From contig NC_044282.2 of NCBI RefSeq assembly GCF_004027225.2, positions 55,198,397-55,262,396 of the forward strand: DNA of 64,000 nt. Reading direction: 5' to 3'. How positions within the stretch are numbered: position 1 is the first letter of the stretch; the number at the start of each line of letters is the position of its first letter. The position numbers and the translations under genes were made by a program. Positions 51,123-62,922 of the stretch are shown in pieces. The notes beneath the pieces were generated by a model. The model was not told the DNA's origin, searched no databases, and saw only the letters and a program-made list of their open reading frames with translations. The DNA comes from Strigops habroptila (lineage: Eukaryota; Chordata; Aves; Psittaciformes; Psittacidae).

Positions 51123-51509
51123 AAAGTGAAGCAGTTCCTTCTCAAATTACGGAAGGTGCTAAAATAAGAAAATTGAAGCAAGAAAATTAATGTAGAATGC
51201 TAAATTTAATGTAATCATATGCTTATTCTTCATGAATATGAAATTGTGGCTCTAATTCTGAGTTAAACTGGTTTAGGTCTAGAATAAAGTCACTAAGGAT
51301 CAAAAAATTCTTTGAAATTCATCACCTGTAAGTGAAATCAGAATCTGACCCCATGTCAGCATTTGTAAATCGGGTATTTAACAAAATTTGAAGGGAAAAC
51401 CAAGGATAAGATTTGAGTTCTATCTTCCTGAAGTGAAAGAGTACAGAAGTACATTCCTAAAATGAAAAACGCAGAAAACAGTTAGTATAAGAGACCTATA
51501 GAGCTTCAT
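51123..51509. other. gene-free stretch
   Basis: Nothing recognised. Confidence 0.5.
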
Positions 51510-51700
51510 AGCTTAAAAGTGCTGTCCAAATATTAGCTAAATCCTTACTATAAACCTGTGAGGCAGATAAGATGGGAGCACTTATGCTAAAAATAAATAA
51601 AACCTAGAACTGTCTGACATAACTGTAAGATTTTATTAAAAATAAATAGGGCTGGTCGGTATCCTTAACCTCAAGGTCACAAAACAAAGTACTAGGCACT
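51510..51700 (-). repeat. MIR-type SINE remnant, antisense
   Basis: 'aaagtgctgtccaaatatta' and 'aaacctgtgaggcagataag' match the antisense MIR 3' part, and 'ttaacctcaaggtcacaaaa' near 51666-51685 matches the antisense core. About 70 bp of unrelated AT-rich sequence separates the halves. Confidence 0.55.
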
Positions 51701-51709
51701 AGAGGGTGG
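51696..51709 (+). promoter_or_regulatory. weak CTCF-like motif
   Basis: gcactagagggtgg matches 12 of 14 positions of the core CCASYAGRKGGCRS. It is much weaker than the site at 31636-31654. Confidence 0.22.
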
Positions 51710-52904
51710 CGGCAGAAGCCAGTACTCCAAAATCACTGTGTCTAATTAAGGATTCCAAAGAATCTCTGCTTTATGCTCTCTCCTGTCTCGGAGCATTCGC
51801 CGCGAGAACATTCAAATGCCACCGGGAGACTGACATGCTACTTGTTAGGTCAACAGTCCCATTGAGACTTCTTCTCATCAGCTTCGTTGGATTCTGGGTC
51901 AACTATATATGCTGGGCAAATAACACCGCACCAGGGCAAATAACACTGAACGGAGCTCTCGTGTTTAAAAAGGGAGAAAACTCAGGGGAAAAAAAAAAAA
52001 CCAAAACAAACCCCAAAACAAAAGCTGTGTGGAAATGGGAAGAGTGTGTCGTGTGTGCGTTTGCTAAATAATTCAGATTTAAACTGTTCTGAACTTCTGA
52101 CCCTCACACTCCACTGCGATGTGCAGGACTGGAGGTTTCAGTGTTAATCCACGATATATTAATGGCAAAAATGTATGGAGGCTTCCTCTTGCAGAGTGAG
52201 GCCATATTCTGCTAAAAATGTTGTAATATTAATGATGATGGCCGGGTTTAGAAATGTTTTAGTCCGCTGCAATAATGTATTTTCATTTTTAGTGAGATTG
52301 GGAAGAGAAAAAAAATGAAATTGCCCTTTTAACACTGCACCGTGCTTCCTCGCAGGCATTGGGCAGCGCGTGTCCCTTTTTCAATAAAAACATGGATTTG
52401 CCTGTTTCTGCCGGGTTGTGCGCTCCCCTCCCTCCCTTTGCTTTGCTCAGCTGTCGTTTGGCACAACTGCCTCCCTTCCAACACGTTAGAGCATATATTC
52501 TTCCACGATGCATTTTTAACTGGCAAAGTAAGGAGAAAAGAATGTGATTAAGCTTATTTTTATGCTTACAGGAAATACAAAAGACACAGTGTTCTATGTT
52601 TAAAACTACAGCATATGCAGCTTTGTGTGCACATCAGAAGGATCTCTACAAAGCAGCACATGAGGATACAAGACTACACAGGGTAAAGAGACGGATGCAG
52701 ATTTCCACGCGTAAAATCTGTGGTGACTCCAAGCACGATGGATATTAAAAAAAAAAAAAAAAGAATAAAATACGAGCGGTGTCAGGAGAGAACCGCACCG
52801 ACCTATTCAAACAGTCCTGCGGACTTCAGGAGGCTTTGGATCACGTCCCGGGAGAGGGATGGTTTAATAAAGCTGGGTAATATTTCTTTCCAACTACCCG
52901 CTAC
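51710..52904. other. upstream shore of the CpG island
   Basis: No gene. A-runs lie at about 51990-52001 and 52747-52762. CpG density begins to rise only after about 52840. Confidence 0.55.
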
Positions 52905-53174
52905 TTTTGAAGGCAGTCGGGAGACCGGTGACCTTTCCGCAGCCGCGCTCTGCCCGGCACGTCCCCGCCGCGTACCGCGGGGAAGCGCTCGGCGCACAGC
53001 TCTGCGCTCCGGGCCGCGGAGCACCGCAGCGCACCGCACCTGCACCGCGCCGGGGGAACCTCCGCAGGGCTCGGCCGGCAGCGGGCCCGACCCCGGGGCA
53101 GCCTCCCGCGGGGCGGAGCGGCGCGGCGTGCGGGGCGGGCCGGGCCTGGCTCCACCGCCTCCCGCCGCAACGGT

Positions 53175-53194
53175 GATTGGCCCGGCCCGCCCCT
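53175..53194 (+). promoter_or_regulatory. inverted CCAAT box and GC box of the core promoter
   Basis: gattgg (53175-53180) is the inverted NF-Y CCAAT motif. ggcccgcccc (53184-53193), directly downstream, is a GC (Sp/KLF) box. Together they place transcription starts within roughly the next 50-100 bp. No TATA box is present, as usual for CpG-island promoters. Confidence 0.55.
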
Positions 53195-53269
53195 CGCCCC
53201 GGCGCCCAGGCCGCCTACCTCCCCGGCTAAAGCGGGCAGTAGGTGAGGGGAAGGCGGCCAGACGGGAGC

Positions 53270-53371
53270 ATGGTCGCGGCTCCGCAGCAGCCCTCGCCGC
53301 CGCGCCGCGCCCCCCTGCCTGGCCTCCAGCGCGGCTCCCGGCGCCCGCAGCTGCGCGGGGCTCTGCGTTAG
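53270..53371 (+). CDS. upstream ORF 1 in probable 5' UTR (33 codons)
   Basis: ATG at 53270 (context gagcATGG, with G at +4 and A at -3 from gAgc) to TAG at 53369-53371. The peptide is proline- and arginine-rich (MVAAPQQPSPPRRAPLPGLQ), and is unlikely to be a stable protein. If the exon call is right it would act as a translational control element for the downstream gene. Confidence 0.3.
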   Translation: MVAAPQQPSPPRRAPLPGLQRGSRRPQLRGALR

Positions 53372-53385
53372 CGGCGGAGGCTGCA

Positions 53386-53433
53386 ATGCACAAGCCGCCG
53401 CCTCCCGCCGCCGCGCATCCTCCCGCCGCCTGA
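53386..53433 (+). CDS. upstream ORF 2 in probable 5' UTR (15 codons)
   Basis: ATG at 53386 to TGA at 53431-53433, encoding MHKPPPPAAAHPPAA. It lies 14 bp after the stop of upstream ORF 1 and 59 bp before the donor. Its role would be regulatory only. Confidence 0.3.
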   Translation: MHKPPPPAAAHPPAA

Positions 53434-53489
53434 GGACGCGGCCGCGCACCCGCGCTGCTAGCCCAGGGCCGCCTGCGCCCCCGCGGAGG

Positions 53490-53498
53490 GAGGTAAGC
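53490..53498 (+). other. splice donor
   Basis: The sequence GAG|GTAAGC fits the vertebrate donor consensus well, with purine at +3, A at +4 and G at +5. It lies within the CpG island, as first-exon donors commonly do. Confidence 0.55.
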
Positions 53499-53588
53499 GG
53501 CGCGGCGGCTGCGCGCCCGCGAAGCTCCCGCCGCCGGCAGCCGTGCCGTGCGGTGCGGTACCGGGCATCGCCGGGCTGGCGGCTGCCC

Positions 53589-53600
53589 TGCGCCTGCGCT
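53589..53600 (+). promoter_or_regulatory. NRF1-like site
   Basis: tgcgcctgcgct is close to the NRF1 palindrome TGCGCATGCGCA and lies just inside the inferred intron within the CpG island. Confidence 0.4.
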
Positions 53601-56600
53601 CGCTGCCCGCATTAAAAACTTCCTGCGTGCCTCCCGCCGCCGGGGGGGTGCTGCGCGGGGAGTCCGCGGGGGATCGTAATGTTGTTATGATGATTTTATC
53701 TTTTTGCCAGGGTTTTTTCCACCTTGGCGTGGGTGTCCTCACCCCCGTCGCACACCCACAACTTCAGGCGCTCGCCCGCGCCGCAGCGTGGAGCGGGGTC
53801 GGCCGCGCACCTTCCCTTCTTTGCCCGCTCCCCTTTTCCAGCCCCAGGGGCCGGCCGCGTCCCCCTGCACCCCTCACCCCTCCTTGGGGCCGCTGTCCCG
53901 GCGGATCGTCCCTTCCCACCCGTGGGCCCGCACCCGCAGCCGTCCCCGAAACTGCCTGGGAATGGCTCGGGCGCACCCCGGCAGGCAGTCTGCCTGCCTC
54001 CCTTCTTCTCTCTCTCTTCCCGAATCCCTCCGTCGGCTCCCTGTGCCCGCAGCACGTTTCCATTCCCCCCTCCTTTCCCCTCCTCCCCACGCGTGATGTG
54101 TACGAGGAACTTCTCGGCGCAATACTGCTTAAATATATTTGTTGTGGGGTTTTTTTTAATCACTTTGTACGCGTTGCCCACGCCGTGCCTCGCCACGCCG
54201 TGTGACGTTTCCTCGCCGGTGAGAGGTTTTGTTTGGCTGCTGCTCGGCATTCCTGTTGATGCTTTTTTATTTGGGGGTTGTTTGCTTTTAACTTATCTTC
54301 GAGCCGAAGTGCTGTCTGGCGCACAGAGGCGCATCCCCTGGGTACCTGTTTTCAGAAGGTCTTGCTTAGGATGGGAGGGAAAAACTACTTTATTTTTGTT
54401 TTGACATTGCGTGCATGTGACTAGCTGTCCTTGTCGTGAGAGGATGCAGGTTTGTGCTCCCCGGGATTTTGGGTTCAGGTTCCTTGACCTCCCCGGAGGG
54501 TGAAGAAAGCTCTGGAGGAAGGGAGTTCTGGGGATGGATGGTGGTGTTTTTCATACACTCCGTAAATAGTGTGTGCTCATACTCTCCGGGATTGCTTTAA
54601 TTTTTTCCCCTCTGGCTTCATTTTCTCAACTAAAAATATTCCTAGAACGCTGGAGATGGATTTATCTCCCACCACCACCAAAAATTACAGAGCCCTGGTC
54701 ATGTAGTCAGTTGCTTAGCTTTTGTTTATTTTATGTGAAAACTGTTTAGAAAAAATAGTGTTCTGATAACTAGATTAAGGGGGATTTAATCACTTTTCCA
54801 TCAATGAAGGAAAAAGCCATGCATGTTTGCTGTAGGCTTTTTCTTGAACGGAAGATTATAGAGCACATTGCTGATAAATGAAGAAACTTTCCTTATCTTG
54901 ATATCCTTTAAAACAACTGAGTAAGTGTGTATGTGTGTACGTGTAGGCACGTGTGAGTCTCTCGCGCTGATTTAAGCACATTTGTCAGGCTATCCTTTTG
55001 AGGGCAATTTTGAGGTACTTAAAAACCAAACTACTGTAGCTTTAAGGTGACTGCAGATAGCAGTATTCCTGTCTCTTATAATTAGCAATCTGCTGAAACT
55101 TTAAATCTTCCTCGATGGATGAGATGATCTGTGAGAGAAGAAATAGTATTCCAGCAAGCTCTTCTATTTTTTTTCTTTTTTCCCCCCACCTCCAAAACAA
55201 AGCAACAGTGTGTCTCTTCTTTATATTATTGTTGTATTCTGGTTTAAAATGCTAATGGCTTGCTTTTTTTTTTTTTCTTTTCCCATGTGGAGGAAAATAA
55301 AGTACAGCCATATTTTACACTGACATTTATCTGCGTCAAACTTTAGTTATGCTCAGGAGGTTGTTTAATCTTCTCTGAATAATGTGCAGGGTGGTTGTTG
55401 GTTTGTTTTTTTTTTTTTTGTTCTCATAACCTGTCCTCATTGTGTGTATTTATGGAAGTTGTCTTCAATTTAAGATGAAATATGGGAGCTATGCAAGTAA
55501 TTTAGTGACCCATCCAGTATACGACTTAGCTAGCATATGTAAACTATGTCTTTCATTGCCTTGTATCATATAGATATCTTTTTTGATTACATCCATTTTG
55601 ATATTTCATAATATAAACTGAATAACGCCTATCATATTTTAATTGAAAATTAAAGTTTGGGGTTTGAGTTAATACCTCTTCTAAAATACAAGAGTATCAC
55701 TGTGATTTATTGAAAAGTCAAACATCCAGTTATACCATGTAGTTGTCTCAGAGGGAAGGACCAGTAGCACTTAATTTTGATGATTTTTTGTTCATGTTCG
55801 TTTAGCTTCCTGTAGAGGGTCTTAAATGAACTCTGAAATACATACCAGGTTCTCAGTCTGGAAAACTGCCTGACTTCACTGTATTTGTTGTCTCCGGTAG
55901 CTTATGAAATGCGTGCACAGTGTGTCAACCTTTCCCTTAACAACAAAACCTATGAGCAAATGTTCAGTGTGAATTATATTACTGAAATAAAATATTCTAT
56001 AGTTGTCATGGTTACAAATAGAGGCAGGGTTACTGGTTTTCATCTGCATGCTGGGGAGGGGGAATCTAGTTTTGTCACTTTTTAATTACATTTCTAATGA
56101 GTGATGGTCATACTTAGGGTACCCAATATATTAGGTACACGGCACAGTGAATTAGATTTTTGTCGAAGTCTTGCTGAAATGAAACAAAAAGTGTTGGTGT
56201 GCAGGAGCAATCCTTTTCTTGTTCATTTGTTTTTTCCGAAGCAGAAATCTTGAGGGAAGAAAGTAACCACCTCTGTTTTGTCTCCTCTTCTAGATTAGCA
56301 TGCTGCCAGGGCTGCTGCTCCTTTTCTTCAAACAATAATAAAAAGTATATAGTGTGTATGTTGACTAGAAACCCTGTTAATGAAGGGAGAGGAAGACATG
56401 GATCTAGAAATTAAATATGATTTTGGGGTTTACTGTGCACCGTATCTGGTGCTATCACTTTCAGTGCCTGTTTGTGAGGAGACTTCATTATCCCCAGGTT
56501 TGCTGCGCTCATCTTGCCAGTGATATTGCTTTGCTCCCATGTGTCCTTCTCCCAGTTTGCGATCCACTGTTTCCCTTGGAGTGGCTCCAGTTCAGCACCG

Positions 56601-56989
56601 CGCTAGTGGCCACTGGGATTGGGGCCTTAACTATTTGTAGTTGTTGATGCTCATCCCAATGTTGTTCTGCTTCTCCATGCCTATCTGCAATTCAGGCTTG
56701 TTTTCCTGACCTTTGAATTTAGTTCAGAGAGCCAATGGACCCAGTTCTCCTGAAGCACAAAAAAAATAAAGCAGGGGTAGGAAATCACTAATTTTTTTTC
56801 CCCTTCCTTTCTTCTCTGTGTACAGCCTCTGTGTGAGTTTCCACCACTGCACAGCTTTACGGGGAAGGAGGTACTCCTGAATCTGAAAATGGAGAGAGAA
56901 ATTCCAGTCTGTCCTGTCCTGGTTAACCCCAGTCCCTTCCACTATATCCTTGTTGTGGGATTTAGTTTTTTAATCTTAAAACTGATCTG

Positions 56990-57124
56990 GCTTTTTTTTT
57001 TTTTTTTGTTTGGTTTTTTTGGTGTGGTTTGTGTTTTTTTTTTTTTTTGTTTGGTTTTTTTTGTTGTTGCACTTCTAAGTGTTGGGCTCTGTTTAATTTT
57101 TTTTTTTATTTTGTTTATTTTTTT
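56990..57124 (+). repeat. T-rich tract with duplicated T(n)GTTTGG units
   Basis: Two copies of a T-run followed by gtttggttttttt are joined by ggtgtggtttgtg, then a further T-rich run. It probably expanded by slippage. Confidence 0.85.
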
Positions 57125-58471
57125 AGCATCCCTTCTTTAGGTTGAGCATAGCATTACTCAGGTTCTTGCAGTTACTTGTCCAATCGATGCTCTTGGACTT
57201 GCTGCCACAGGCTGCAGACTTAGGGAGCCCAAATACCTGAGGGCCTGATCCTGCAGCTGCTCTATTTGCAGAGCATCAACTTCATAGTGCACCACGGAGG
57301 TCTAGGTCGTTTTCAGATCATTAATTCTTTGTGCCGTAATCAAGGCTTTTAGCTAGCTAAAATCTCAGCATGTGTTAGTGACTGGCTTGGTCCTTCAGCT
57401 TTTTTTCCGCTATATCTTCCATTTTTCAGTATTTGGCCTCACAGTGTGCTGATTCAGTAACCTTAAATATGACACAGTATCATTAAAGTCTGTGATTTAT
57501 TTGTGTATCTGTTCACCTTATTAATATACGTCTCTCCACAGAATTAATACTGTATAAATACCTGTATCTTTAAGCCCATAAATATACAAATCAGATAATA
57601 TTGCCTTGAATATACTTGCAGGTACTTCAATTATTGTATTAACCCTTTGTCACATTTTTTTAAATTCCCTTTTTGGCTTTGTATTAGTTTACTCAGTGTG
57701 GGGAGTGGTTTTAGCATCCTTTTATGCAGTTAACTCTTTTCTCAAGTTACTCATAAGCGGATGGAGCTCCTGTGCAAAGGTTGAAGACTGTCTTCTCAAG
57801 AAGTTACCTGCCAACAGCAGCTCTGGGTGTGAGGCTGTATGAAACGTAAACAGCTTTGACATGCTTCTGTCACTTCTGTGTTTCCTTTGTTACCAGAAGT
57901 ACAAAGAATTGTTCCTCAGCTATAAAGAAAGAGATTAAAAGGAAATAGATCAGAACTCTCTTATGGGAACGCCTTTCTGTCAGATTCTGGAAAATCAATG
58001 CACTTCACAGGGTGTGAATGTGCCATTTACCTGTTCTGGTTAAACCAGAACTAAATGGACATGGTATGAGAGATGCCCCAAGAAGCCTTCTTAGCCCTGT
58101 TGTATGTGGCTGGTTACCTCTGTGCTGTCTTGACCACCTAATAAATGACAGTAACTGAATTCCTAGTTACACTCTTCAATAAATAATTTTGTGTTGTGGA
58201 TTAGCATATTGGAACATGGGACCATTCTGTTTATTTTTTGTGCTGCTTTTTTTTAAATCTGTGCTGCCTAGGTGTATGTTTTCAAATATCCTCAACTTGG
58301 GTTTTTGCCAGAGTTGGTATTAACGTCAGAAGAACACATAGGTTTTTGGTGGTCTTAATCTTCAGGTAACTTATAGTCTGGCTTGCACTGAAGCAGTCTG
58401 CTTGAACTGCAGACAAAGACTTATTTTAAAATGAATTCAACATTGCTTTTATAGTGTTTTGTGCAGTGGTT

Positions 58472-58512
58472 GTGTGTGGGTTTTTTTTTTTTTGTGTGGG
58501 TTTTTTTTTTTT
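58472..58512 (+). repeat. tandem duplication of a gtgtggg-T(n) unit
   Basis: gtgtggg plus 13 T is followed directly by gtgtggg plus 12 T. Confidence 0.9.
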
Positions 58513-60642
58513 AATTCCTTGCCATCCATTACAATATGCCATATGACATGTGATACTAAGTGCTAGGACTTCAGTTCACGTTTGGTTTACCTTACTGGAA
58601 GACATGAATATACGGTTCTTGGGTTTGCTTCCAGTTTTGGACTAAACTCTACATAAATACGGGTAATATGCAATTTGAGAAAACCAGATTATTTCTAGGG
58701 GTATATTTTGGAACACTTTCAGTGCAGCAGTTTGCAAGAAAATCTGCCACTGATGCAGTTCCTCTGCACCATTGCTGTTAATGAAAGACTGTTAGGTGTG
58801 CATGCAGTAGGAGTGGATTTTAGGCTGTCAGTGTAGCTGAGAGCTAACTGTGAAGAATCCCTCAAGTTCATACAGGGGTATCTGAGGCAAGAATGGTGTC
58901 CTGTATAGGTCTCAAGACATGCCTCATTTGTTGAGCTGGACCTTATTCATACATCTCTTGATATTCTTGAGAGAGACTCTTTGCCAGTCTTCCCTCTTTT
59001 TAAAACAAACAAACAAAACCAACAAAAAATCGACCCCAAAACTGATCTGTGTGACGGTGCAGATGGTAGAAATCCTGGATTTAAAGTGTGATTTAAGAGC
59101 TTTTGCTTTAGACACTTCTTAAAGTCCATGCTGATGAGTAATTAATATTTAAATTGGATAATTCTACTCTGATAGGTGCTTTGTCAGACCTTGAAGGATT
59201 TTGGTTTTTTTTGGTCTGCAAAAGCAACGCTAGCGGTTTTGCAGATTGCAGCATGTTGTAACTATGCAAAGGAAGTTTCTCTCCTCAGACTGAGGCTTAA
59301 AGATGCTGTTTCCCGTAATTAGAGGGAGGAGAATTTAAATGCTGTTAGTTTTTTCAGCCACAGGTAAACTCTGGATTAAAAAAGGGAGGTAGAAGGGTTC
59401 AGCAAGTCCATTGTAATAATCACATGATGGGGAGCAACTTTAAAGTGGATGCAGCTGTGTTTACCTGTGCTTTGAAATACATATGTACTACGAATTTTGG
59501 TTGACTTGTAGCTTGCTCAACACCTGAATTCATTAAATGATTCCTGACATATTGTATACTTCAAAAAATGAGTTTTTAACTTTCTCTTGATTTTTATTGT
59601 CTCTTGCTTGCCTAGAGTGGAACAATGCCAAATTGGAACACTTAATATTGCAAAATGTTTTTGGGCTTATAAAAGTCTAGAAAACGCTTTTGAAAACATA
59701 TGAAGTGCTGCAGAATAACTAAATTTAGGCAGTATCTTTTTGAGCTTACTCCTTTACCCCATCCATCCATAAAGTCTGGCAATGGAGGGGGGGAGGGGGA
59801 GAAGTTGTTAATTCTGTATGAAATTTCTTTTGGTTTGTAATGAGGGGTAGAGTGTAAAAATACATGCGTATGTAAAATGTGTAAACTAATTCAACTGTAT
59901 CAACCTGTACACTATGAAACAGCTCCTCCACGGTGCTTGCATTCTTAGGTGTATCCTCAGTATATTGATAGCAGGGTGGGTCAGCAGAGCTGTTGGGCAT
60001 GATACTATTGTTGCTTGGAGTATCAAGGCTAGGAGCTCTGATGACAATGGAAGCTGGTTCTTCTGGTTTGGGTTTTTTCCCCCTCTGCCCTTTTTTGAAT
60101 GTCTTGTTTTAGTAAAATGTGTTGGAGGCTATAAGGAGTATCTCAGAAGAACTCTGTGAATGACAGAAATAAAAAGAATAAACTCTTCTATCTAAAACTG
60201 TAGTCCCTGGAATAGGTAGATATTTCTGGAAGGTAGGAATAACTGAGTGCCTGATAATATGACACTGGTTAAATTGTAAGGGTTCTCACTAAGAAACAGG
60301 AGGTTCATATAAATAGCTGCTTTGCAGATAGAACTCCTTTCTTTGTTATCCCTTCTCTCTTGGGGAGAGGAGTAGATGCAACAAAGCTTGTCCAGATGTT
60401 CTCCATCATGACTGGACTGTTCTGCTTTCCCCTAAACAGTGGGTTCTCCCCCAGTTTCACAAACAGCTTGATAGATTACATCTGAAAAGCCTGGCTACTA
60501 CTACAGATGCTCTGTAGTCTATCCTATTTGGAGTAGAGAAATCTCAAGTACACTAAGGATGTAGCGTGGTGAGAGGTTATGAAAAAATGCTGTACTTCAG
60601 TTCCTTAGAAGGGTGGAAAAAAGTGCATGGTCATCTGAAAGA

Positions 60643-60658
60643 TTTTTTTTTTTTTTTC
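60643..60658 (+). repeat. T homopolymer
   Basis: A run of about 16 T. Confidence 0.85.
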
Positions 60659-60945
60659 TTGTCATAAAACACAAGGCAAAATATTAAATATACTGCACCG
60701 CCCTTTTTGTTATGCTATTTTTTGGCTGATCATATGAGGAAAATAGATATTGTTTAAACAAACTCACTGTTCTGAGTGTGTCTTCCTTCTCTCCCCACGT
60801 TGTTTCACATTTCTAAACATTGAGCATACCAATCAATATCCCATTAAGAGGAGAATTAACTTGGGAGAAGCTTGCATGTATTTGCATGTAGTAGCTTATT
60901 TCTTGGTCCGTGGTTTTGTGTTGCCTTTCACCATGTCATATACTT

Positions 60946-60972
60946 CCCCCCCGCCCCCCCCCCCCCCCCCCC
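60946..60972 (+). repeat. C homopolymer (C7-G-C19)
   Basis: Twenty-six of 27 bases are C. The complementary G-run is a strong quadruplex former and the C-strand could form an i-motif. It is also a site where assemblies often err. Confidence 0.95.
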
Positions 60973-61167
60973 TTAAGAACACTCCAAATATTTGGGCAAT
61001 TACTTCTAATAGTGAGGTTTACCATGCCCCATCTTAATTTTGTCAACGTGAATTGCTGGTACAGCTGTCTGCAATGCTTTGCTTGCAGGCAACATCAGTC
61101 AAATGCTTGTAGCTACCTTTTTGCTTCTGTTTTATAATAGCTGGACATCAAAGTATGAGGCTTCAGA

Positions 61168-61677
61168 TCAAATGTTGCTCTTGGTTACACATGTGTAGTT
61201 AACAGAAATCAATGTTGCATAGACAAAAATGAAAGTTGGATTTGATCTTTTTGAGTTAACTCTTGCCTCATTTACACTTGCGCTAGTCTGGATTTTCTGT
61301 GGGCTGGATTGAATGCCCAATCTCAAATTTGGAAGTTGTGAGACTTTGGCTGTCTGTGCCAACACTTCATTTCTTATGGTGTTTGTACAAGTCCGAAAGT
61401 AAAACCCATCCTCTTGCTTTCTGAAGTCTGAGCCTTGAAACTGCAAGCAAATGTAATGAGATTTGATTAAAAGCGGTCTATAGGGGATGCTGCAAGGGAT
61501 GTGGCTCTGTGGGACCTTCTGGAAAACCTCTTGGTTGATCTTGATGTGTGAATTGTCACAAGAGCAGCTGAACTGTGGACCAAATCCTGATCTAGTTAAC
61601 ACTACCTGTGTTAGCAGACATGTTCCAGTATGAACCTGATGTTGCACAGTGTTTCTGTACCCTGAGGAATGAATCAC
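61168..61677 (-). other. long open frame, probably chance
   Basis: A 169-residue minus-strand frame with no recognised family, antisense to the inferred intron. It is listed only because it spans a repeat-free stretch. No splice sites or codon pattern support it. Confidence 0.07.
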
Positions 61678-62856
61678 TTGTGAAATTCAACTGTGAAGGT
61701 CTTAAGGTCAAAGAAGGAGTCTGTAAATCTCAGTAGATGACAGTAGCTGCAAAAGAAGGGGTTGAGGAGTGGGCATATTTTCCACTCTCTAGTTTGTGTG
61801 GTCTAGGTGCTTCAATACCTTTTTTTCTTCTTTTCTCTCACAGTTCTGTATTGTATAAAATGGGCCAAATTTGTCCTTGGCTTGGATCAGTGGAGTTAAA
61901 TGAAACATTTGGTACCCTGAAAACACTAGATAAATGTTCTGGCTGTTCTTTAAGATTATAAAATCCCCAAAGTAAAACCTATTTTCTAGTACATTTTTCT
62001 TTTTAGACAAGAAGTGTGTAATTTTACGATTAAACTTCTGGGCAGTTATAGTTCTGCAACATCACAACCTTATCTCTCTGTGAACTAAATGGCAATGGGA
62101 AGTTGTGGCTGATATTTGAGTTGTTATTTATAGGAGGAAAAAATAGAGTATAGAAATGGTGTAGGAATTAAGGAAACAAAAAGGCTTTCCTGAAGTCTCC
62201 AAAATACAGGTCTGACTTTAAAGTGGTACTCAGATACACAAATGCATCTGCAGATGGAGAGGAGGATTGTGGTTCACTTGCTGCCGTAATACTCCTTACG
62301 TTTTGTTTGTTTTTCCTCTGTCTTGGATACAAATTTTGAAAGCCCATTTGTGTGTGTGTGGAGGGGATAAAATTGCAGTGAGTTTTCCTTAAACTCACCG
62401 TTTCAGTATCACACTTGAGCAGTTCACAGCAGCATCCTTCAAACCTTCTAAAAACTGTTTTTAGACAAATCTTGTGGTTGCAACAACTAAGTAACTGAAG
62501 TGTTGTATTTCAAGAATAATACAAGTAAAACAAACAAAAACCCCGAATTCTGTGCTGCCTTCTTTATTCAAAGAAATTCATGCAGCTGCAATGCTCTGAT
62601 GGCAGAGTTAAGGTGGTCTGGGCTGGAGATCAAGAGTGACACCCAGCTGGGTCAGCTTGAGAAGCTTGAACTCAAGTGATGGAAATGATGCAGGTGCAGC
62701 TTGAGCCCAGGCATCCATTGCTTGAGGTGATGGTTAATCAGGGCATTAGGTACCTCTGTACTTTTCACCTGGAGAAGCCAGTGGGCTGGTAAGACTTCTG
62801 CTGCATGTAATCTGAGTGGAAGTCCTGGTTAACCATTTCCTTCCTTCTATTTTCAG

Positions 62857-62922
62857 GCTATACTGTTAATCATGCAGTTATTCATCTTTAGGAAAACATG
62901 AACAGGCTCAGATTCCCTCAAG
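62857..62922 (+). other. candidate second exon with start codon
   Basis: A strong acceptor (pyrimidine tract ttccttccttctattttcag ending at 62856, with a ttaac branch-like site about 24 bases upstream) is followed by 66 bp and a donor at 62923 (CAAG|GTACTT). The exon contains ATG at 62898 in an acceptable context (A at -3) and encodes MNRLRFPQ before splitting a codon after its first base. That would suit a 5' UTR exon carrying the translation start, 9.4 kb after the CpG-island exon. A second possible acceptor, ctttag, ends at 62891. I do not recognise the eight residues. The donor lacks G at +5, which weakens the call. Confidence 0.3.

Larger units (their letters stand above)
53205..53492 (+). 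other. probable non-coding first exon of a plus-strand gene
   Basis: The exon is defined at its 3' side by the donor GGGAG|GTAAGC with intron start at 53493. Its 5' end is only estimated from the CCAAT/GC boxes. All ATGs inside it terminate before the donor, so the main coding start should lie in a later exon and this exon is 5' UTR. An alternative earlier donor (AG|GTGAGG, intron from 53243) could give a shorter first exon. Gene identity is unknown. Confidence 0.5.
52905..54330. promoter_or_regulatory. strong CpG island promoter
   Basis: Abrupt change to very high G+C with dense CpG, densest at about 52,930-53,660, tapering to about 54,330. It is by far the strongest CpG island in the window and marks a promoter. 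It contains GC boxes, an inverted CCAAT box (53175-53180), an NRF1-like site (53589-53600) and a plus-strand splice donor (53493). Long open frames on both strands here result from stop-codon depletion in GC-rich DNA and are not genes. Confidence 0.92.
53493..62856 (+). other. inferred first intron, T-rich on the plus strand
   Basis: After the CpG island the plus strand carries many T-runs of eight or more bases (about 55264, 55408, 56991, 57036, 57098, 58480, 58500, 60643) and almost no A-runs. Transcribed vertebrate introns show this T-over-A excess on the coding strand. No coding exon is recognised within it. Minor contents are a degenerate TG-rich tract at 54925-54956 and a perfect 16-bp palindrome, ttttagctagctaaaa, at 57347-57362. 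Confidence 0.4.

Noticed and set aside
52803..54404. Frames of 180-270 codons on both strands of the CpG island
   Set aside because: Overlapping alanine-, arginine- and proline-rich translations in many frames are an effect of composition, not genes.
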